NCBI GenBank assembly: GCA_016210785.1
Contig: JACQTN010000517.1
Location: forward strand, 1 to 7,827
Length of the DNA: 7,827 nucleotides
Direction of reading: 5' to 3'
Origin: Armatimonadota bacterium
Lineage (GTDB): Bacteria > Sysuimicrobiota > Sysuimicrobiia > Sysuimicrobiales > JACQTN01
Shown here in pieces: positions 5,746-7,827 of this stretch. The notes beneath the pieces were generated by a model. It ran no database searches and was not told where the DNA came from. It saw only the letters and a list, made by a program, of their open reading frames with translations. A program made the translations under genes and the position numbers. Each line of letters opens with the position of its first letter. Within the stretch, counting starts at the first letter, position 1.

Positions 5746-6861
5746 TCATATCCGCACGACGTGCACGCACGTCAGCGCTTTCTCATCAACCTCCACCCCG
5801 AGCCCGGGGCCCCGGGGGACCATCATCGCGCCGCCCTCCATCTCCAGCCCGCGGTAGGGCTGCGTCTTCACGCGCTTCCATCCGTGTACCTCAAACCAGC
5901 GGGCGCGCGAGGCCGCCGCGGCCTGCACGGCCGCAGACGACGCCAGCATCCCGTCGTCCATCCCGCCAATCATGTACGGGATCCCCGCGGCCTCGGCGAT
6001 GGCCATCACGGCGCGCAGGGGGACGAATCCTCCGGCCTTGATCAGCTTGAAGTGCAGCAGGTCCGCCGCCCGCATCTCCACCAGGCGCAGGACCTCGCGA
6101 GGCCCCTTCGCCGACTCGTCCGCCATCACGGGGATGCTCACGTTGTCACGCACAAACCGCAGCCCTTCGAAGTCGTCGTGGCCCACCGGCTGCTCCATCC
6201 AGCCGAGGTGGTACTTCTCCCACCGGCGGAGGTACTCCACCGCTTCCTTGGGCTGCCAGGCGCCGTTGGCGTCCGCGGCCAGGGTCACCTCCTCGCCGCC
6301 GGGCTCGCCGTCGATGGCCTCGCGGATCGCCGCCAGCCGCGCCTCGTCCTGCCGCGGCCCGAGACCCACCCGGAACTTGATGAGCCGGTAGCCCTGGCGG
6401 ACGTAGCGCCGGGTCTCCTCGGCCGCCGCCTCCGGCGGCCCGAATGCCACGCCCGCGTCGGTGGGTAGCCGGTCGTGCACGCGTCCCCCCAGCAGGGTCG
6501 CCACGGAGATGCCGCGGGCCTTCGCCGCCGCGTCGTGCAGCGCGATGTCCAGCAGGGCCCTGGCGCCCGAGTTGCCCACCACGGCCCGCTCCATGCGGTG
6601 CACCAGCGGGGCGAGCTCCTCCAGGGGCTCGCCGGCCAGCAGCGGCGCCAGGTGGGAGGCGACGCCGACGATGCGCTCGGGCGTATCGCCCGTCACGTAC
6701 GTGCAGTTGCCTCGCACCTCACCCCATCCGGTGATCCCCCCGTCCGTGCGCACCGCGGCCACGACCTCCTGCAGCGCCGTGACGGTCCCGGAGGTCGCGT
6801 GCTGGAATGGATCGGCCAGGGGAAGATCAATGCGGAAGATCGCCACTTCGGTGACGCGCAC
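5746..6861 (-). CDS. Enolase-superfamily enzyme, mandelate racemase/muconate lactonizing group
   Basis: This 371-residue, probably cytoplasmic protein has the capping domain (about 1-125, with the GNSGARALLDIALHDA helix) and a (beta/alpha)7-beta barrel. Members remove the proton next to a carboxylate and then racemise, eliminate or cycloisomerise. The Mg ligands D197 (ADANG), E223 (MEQP) and D248 (ADES) are in place, and K272 in HFKLIKAGG fits the catalytic lysine of the sixth strand. The second-strand motif is K-F-R (K162, R164) instead of the usual K-x-K, so one expected base is an arginine. The last strand reads FEVHGWKR and lacks the D-x-D pair of Ala-Glu dipeptide epimerases, which argues against that role. 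The start is GTG at 6859-6861, with AAGGGAG (6870-6876) 8 nt upstream. The gene lies 27 nt after the permease, which ties its substrate to the importer. The exact reaction is unknown: an amino-acid-derivative epimerase or an acid-sugar dehydratase are both possible. Confidence 0.9.
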   Translation of the reverse strand: MRVTEVAIFRIDLPLADPFQHATSGTVTALQEVVAAVRTDGGITGWGEVRGNCTYVTGDTPERIVGVASHLAPLLAGEPLEELAPLVHRMERAVVGNSGARALLDIALHDAAAKARGISVATLLGGRVHDRLPTDAGVAFGPPEAAAEETRRYVRQGYRLIKFRVGLGPRQDEARLAAIREAIDGEPGGEEVTLAADANGAWQPKEAVEYLRRWEKYHLGWMEQPVGHDDFEGLRFVRDNVSIPVMADESAKGPREVLRLVEMRAADLLHFKLIKAGGFVPLRAVMAIAEAAGIPYMIGGMDDGMLASSAAVQAAAASRARWFEVHGWKRVKTQPYRGLEMEGGAMMVPRGPGLGVEVDEKALTCVHVVRI

Positions 6862-6888
6862 GCGGAGCTCTCCCTTCGTATGCGGTCC

Positions 6889-7695
6889 TCACTGCCCTCC
6901 ACCGCCCAGGATTTTGTACACACCCACGGTCCTGTCGGCGATGACAAACACCCCGATCCCGGCCAGGGCCAGGATGAACGCGAGCGCCGGGATGGCCGGA
7001 CTGATATACCCGACCTGCAGCCGGTTGAACATCTCCACGGGCAGCGTCTTCTTTCCCGCGGCCGCCAGGAACAGCGCCATGGTCACGTTGCTGAAGGACA
7101 CCATGAAGCTGAAGAGGAACGCCGCGAACATCCCGGTCTTGATCTGTGGCACGATGACCCGCACGAACGTCCGGAAGGGGTTTGCTCCCAGGATCTGGGC
7201 GCTCCACTCCAGGCGTTTATCCAGCGACGCCACGCTGGCCAGGAGCGTCCGGAAGGCGAATGGCAGGGTGATGATCACGTGGGACAGCACCAGCCCCAGA
7301 GAGGTGTCCGCCAGCCGCATCTTCTCGTAGGCGATGAGCAGTCCCAGCACCAGGATGATCTGCGGCACCATCTGCGGCCCTGCGAACATCGATTCCACCA
7401 GATCCTTGCCGCGGAAGGCGTGCCGCTCCACGCCGAAGCTCGCCAGCAGGCCTACCGCCACGGCCAGCGCCGACGACACGGCCGCCAGGTTGATGCTCCG
7501 GAGCAGCGACTCCACCAGGATCCGATCCTCAAAGGCTCCCCCAAACCACCGCAGCGTGAAGCCCTGCGGCGGGAAGGTCATGTAGCGGGTGGTCGTCACC
7601 GCGACCGGCAGGGTGATGACGATCGGCAGCACCATCATCGCCCCCAGCAGGTACGCGTAGAGCTTCAGCAGCCGGCGCCCGTAGCCCGTGGCCAT
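6889..7695 (-). CDS. ABC importer permease, PotC/binding-protein-dependent type
   Basis: This 268-residue inner-membrane subunit of an ABC importer has about six helices. Helix 1 is at about 10-32, followed by a periplasmic loop containing PPQGFTLRWFGGAF (42-55), which is common in PotC-like permeases of polyamine, thiamine, iron and amino-acid-derivative importers. The cytoplasmic EAA loop that docks the ATPase lies at about 163-183 (E163, G170, P183). The ATG at 7693-7695 comes 3 nt after the stop of the preceding permease, and GGGAGG lies within that gene's last codons, so translation is probably coupled. The binding protein and ATPase are not in the window and should lie further upstream. 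The substrate cannot be read from the permease. The downstream neighbours suggest a small carboxylated nitrogen compound. Confidence 0.92.
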   Translation of the reverse strand: MATGYGRRLLKLYAYLLGAMMVLPIVITLPVAVTTTRYMTFPPQGFTLRWFGGAFEDRILVESLLRSINLAAVSSALAVAVGLLASFGVERHAFRGKDLVESMFAGPQMVPQIILVLGLLIAYEKMRLADTSLGLVLSHVIITLPFAFRTLLASVASLDKRLEWSAQILGANPFRTFVRVIVPQIKTGMFAAFLFSFMVSFSNVTMALFLAAAGKKTLPVEMFNRLQVGYISPAIPALAFILALAGIGVFVIADRTVGVYKILGGGGQ

Positions 7696-7698
7696 CGC

Positions 7699-7827
7699 TC
7701 AGACGACCTCCCACTTGCCGCGGCCGGTGAGCCGGTTCGCCAGCGAGGTGACGCCGTACGTCGCCGCGAGCACGATCACCAGGAGGACGACGGCCATCGT
7801 AGAGGCGAGCGGCCAGTTCAGCAGGCG
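7699..7827 (-). CDS. ABC importer permease, PotB-type partner, C-terminal end only (cut by window edge)
   Basis: The last 42 residues of a membrane protein are visible, ending at a TGA in 7699-7701. They read NWPLAST followed by a hydrophobic helix (MAVVLLVIVLAATYGV) and a short basic tail. The tryptophan-proline turn before a final helix is typical of the first permease in PotB/PotC-type pairs. The stop lies 3 nt before the next permease, which supports a paired heterodimer from one transcript. The rest of the gene lies beyond the right edge. Confidence 0.8.
   Translation of the reverse strand, partial: RLLNWPLASTMAVVLLVIVLAATYGVTSLANRLTGRGKWEVV

Noticed and set aside
5758..5773. Inverted repeat GACGTGC-AC-GCACGTC near the end of the enolase gene
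   Set aside because: It is a perfect 7-bp repeat but lies wholly in codons of the conserved frame and is followed by no T-run, so it is more likely a by-product of codon use.
5746..6861. L-Ala-D/L-Glu epimerase of peptidoglycan recycling
   Set aside because: The D-x-D dipeptide-binding motif on the last barrel strand is missing and the K-x-K motif is K-x-R.

Overview
The window is bacterial, GC-rich and gene-dense. All eight recognisable genes, two of them cut by the window edges, lie on the minus strand, so transcription runs from the right edge to the left. I see no tRNA, rRNA, CRISPR array, insertion sequence or phage gene. The partial prolyl-tRNA synthetase at the left edge is of the archaeal/eukaryotic-like type that occurs in scattered bacterial lineages such as Deinococcus-Thermus. 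Together with the high GC this fits a non-proteobacterial, possibly deep-branching lineage, but I cannot name the organism from this sequence.

In transcription order: (1) the last 42 residues of an ABC importer permease (7699-7827); (2) a second, PotC-type ABC permease (6889-7695), 3 nt after it; (3) an enolase-superfamily enzyme of the mandelate racemase/muconate lactonizing group (5746-6861), 27 nt later; (4) an MFS transporter resembling the Fsr (fosmidomycin resistance) group (4450 to 5649 or 5721), closed by a hairpin that overlaps its stop codon; (5, 6) two tandem 387-residue M24-fold proteins (3155-4318 and 1813-2976), about 81% identical without gaps, most like ectoine hydrolase (DoeA/EutD) and creatinase and lacking most of the M24 metal ligands; (7) an M20-family metallohydrolase resembling carboxypeptidase G2 (380-1549); (8) the first 96 codons of proS (1-288), preceded by a terminator-like hairpin that lies between a possible promoter and the Shine-Dalgarno sequence.

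Genes 1-7 read as an uptake and breakdown locus for a small nitrogenous compound. An ABC importer brings it in, an enolase-type enzyme epimerises or eliminates at a carboxylate, DoeA/creatinase-like hydrolases open a cyclic amidine, guanidino or amide bond, and an M20 enzyme releases an amino acid from an N-acyl or peptide-like product. The substrate is not known. Ectoine itself is not supported here, because no doeB, doeC, doeD or ectoine-binding protein is visible. The most interesting points are the duplicated, metal-ligand-poor M24 pair in this setting and the possible attenuator ahead of proS. Non-coding gaps are short (the largest is 1550-1812) and hold several hairpins and one palindromic word found in two gaps.
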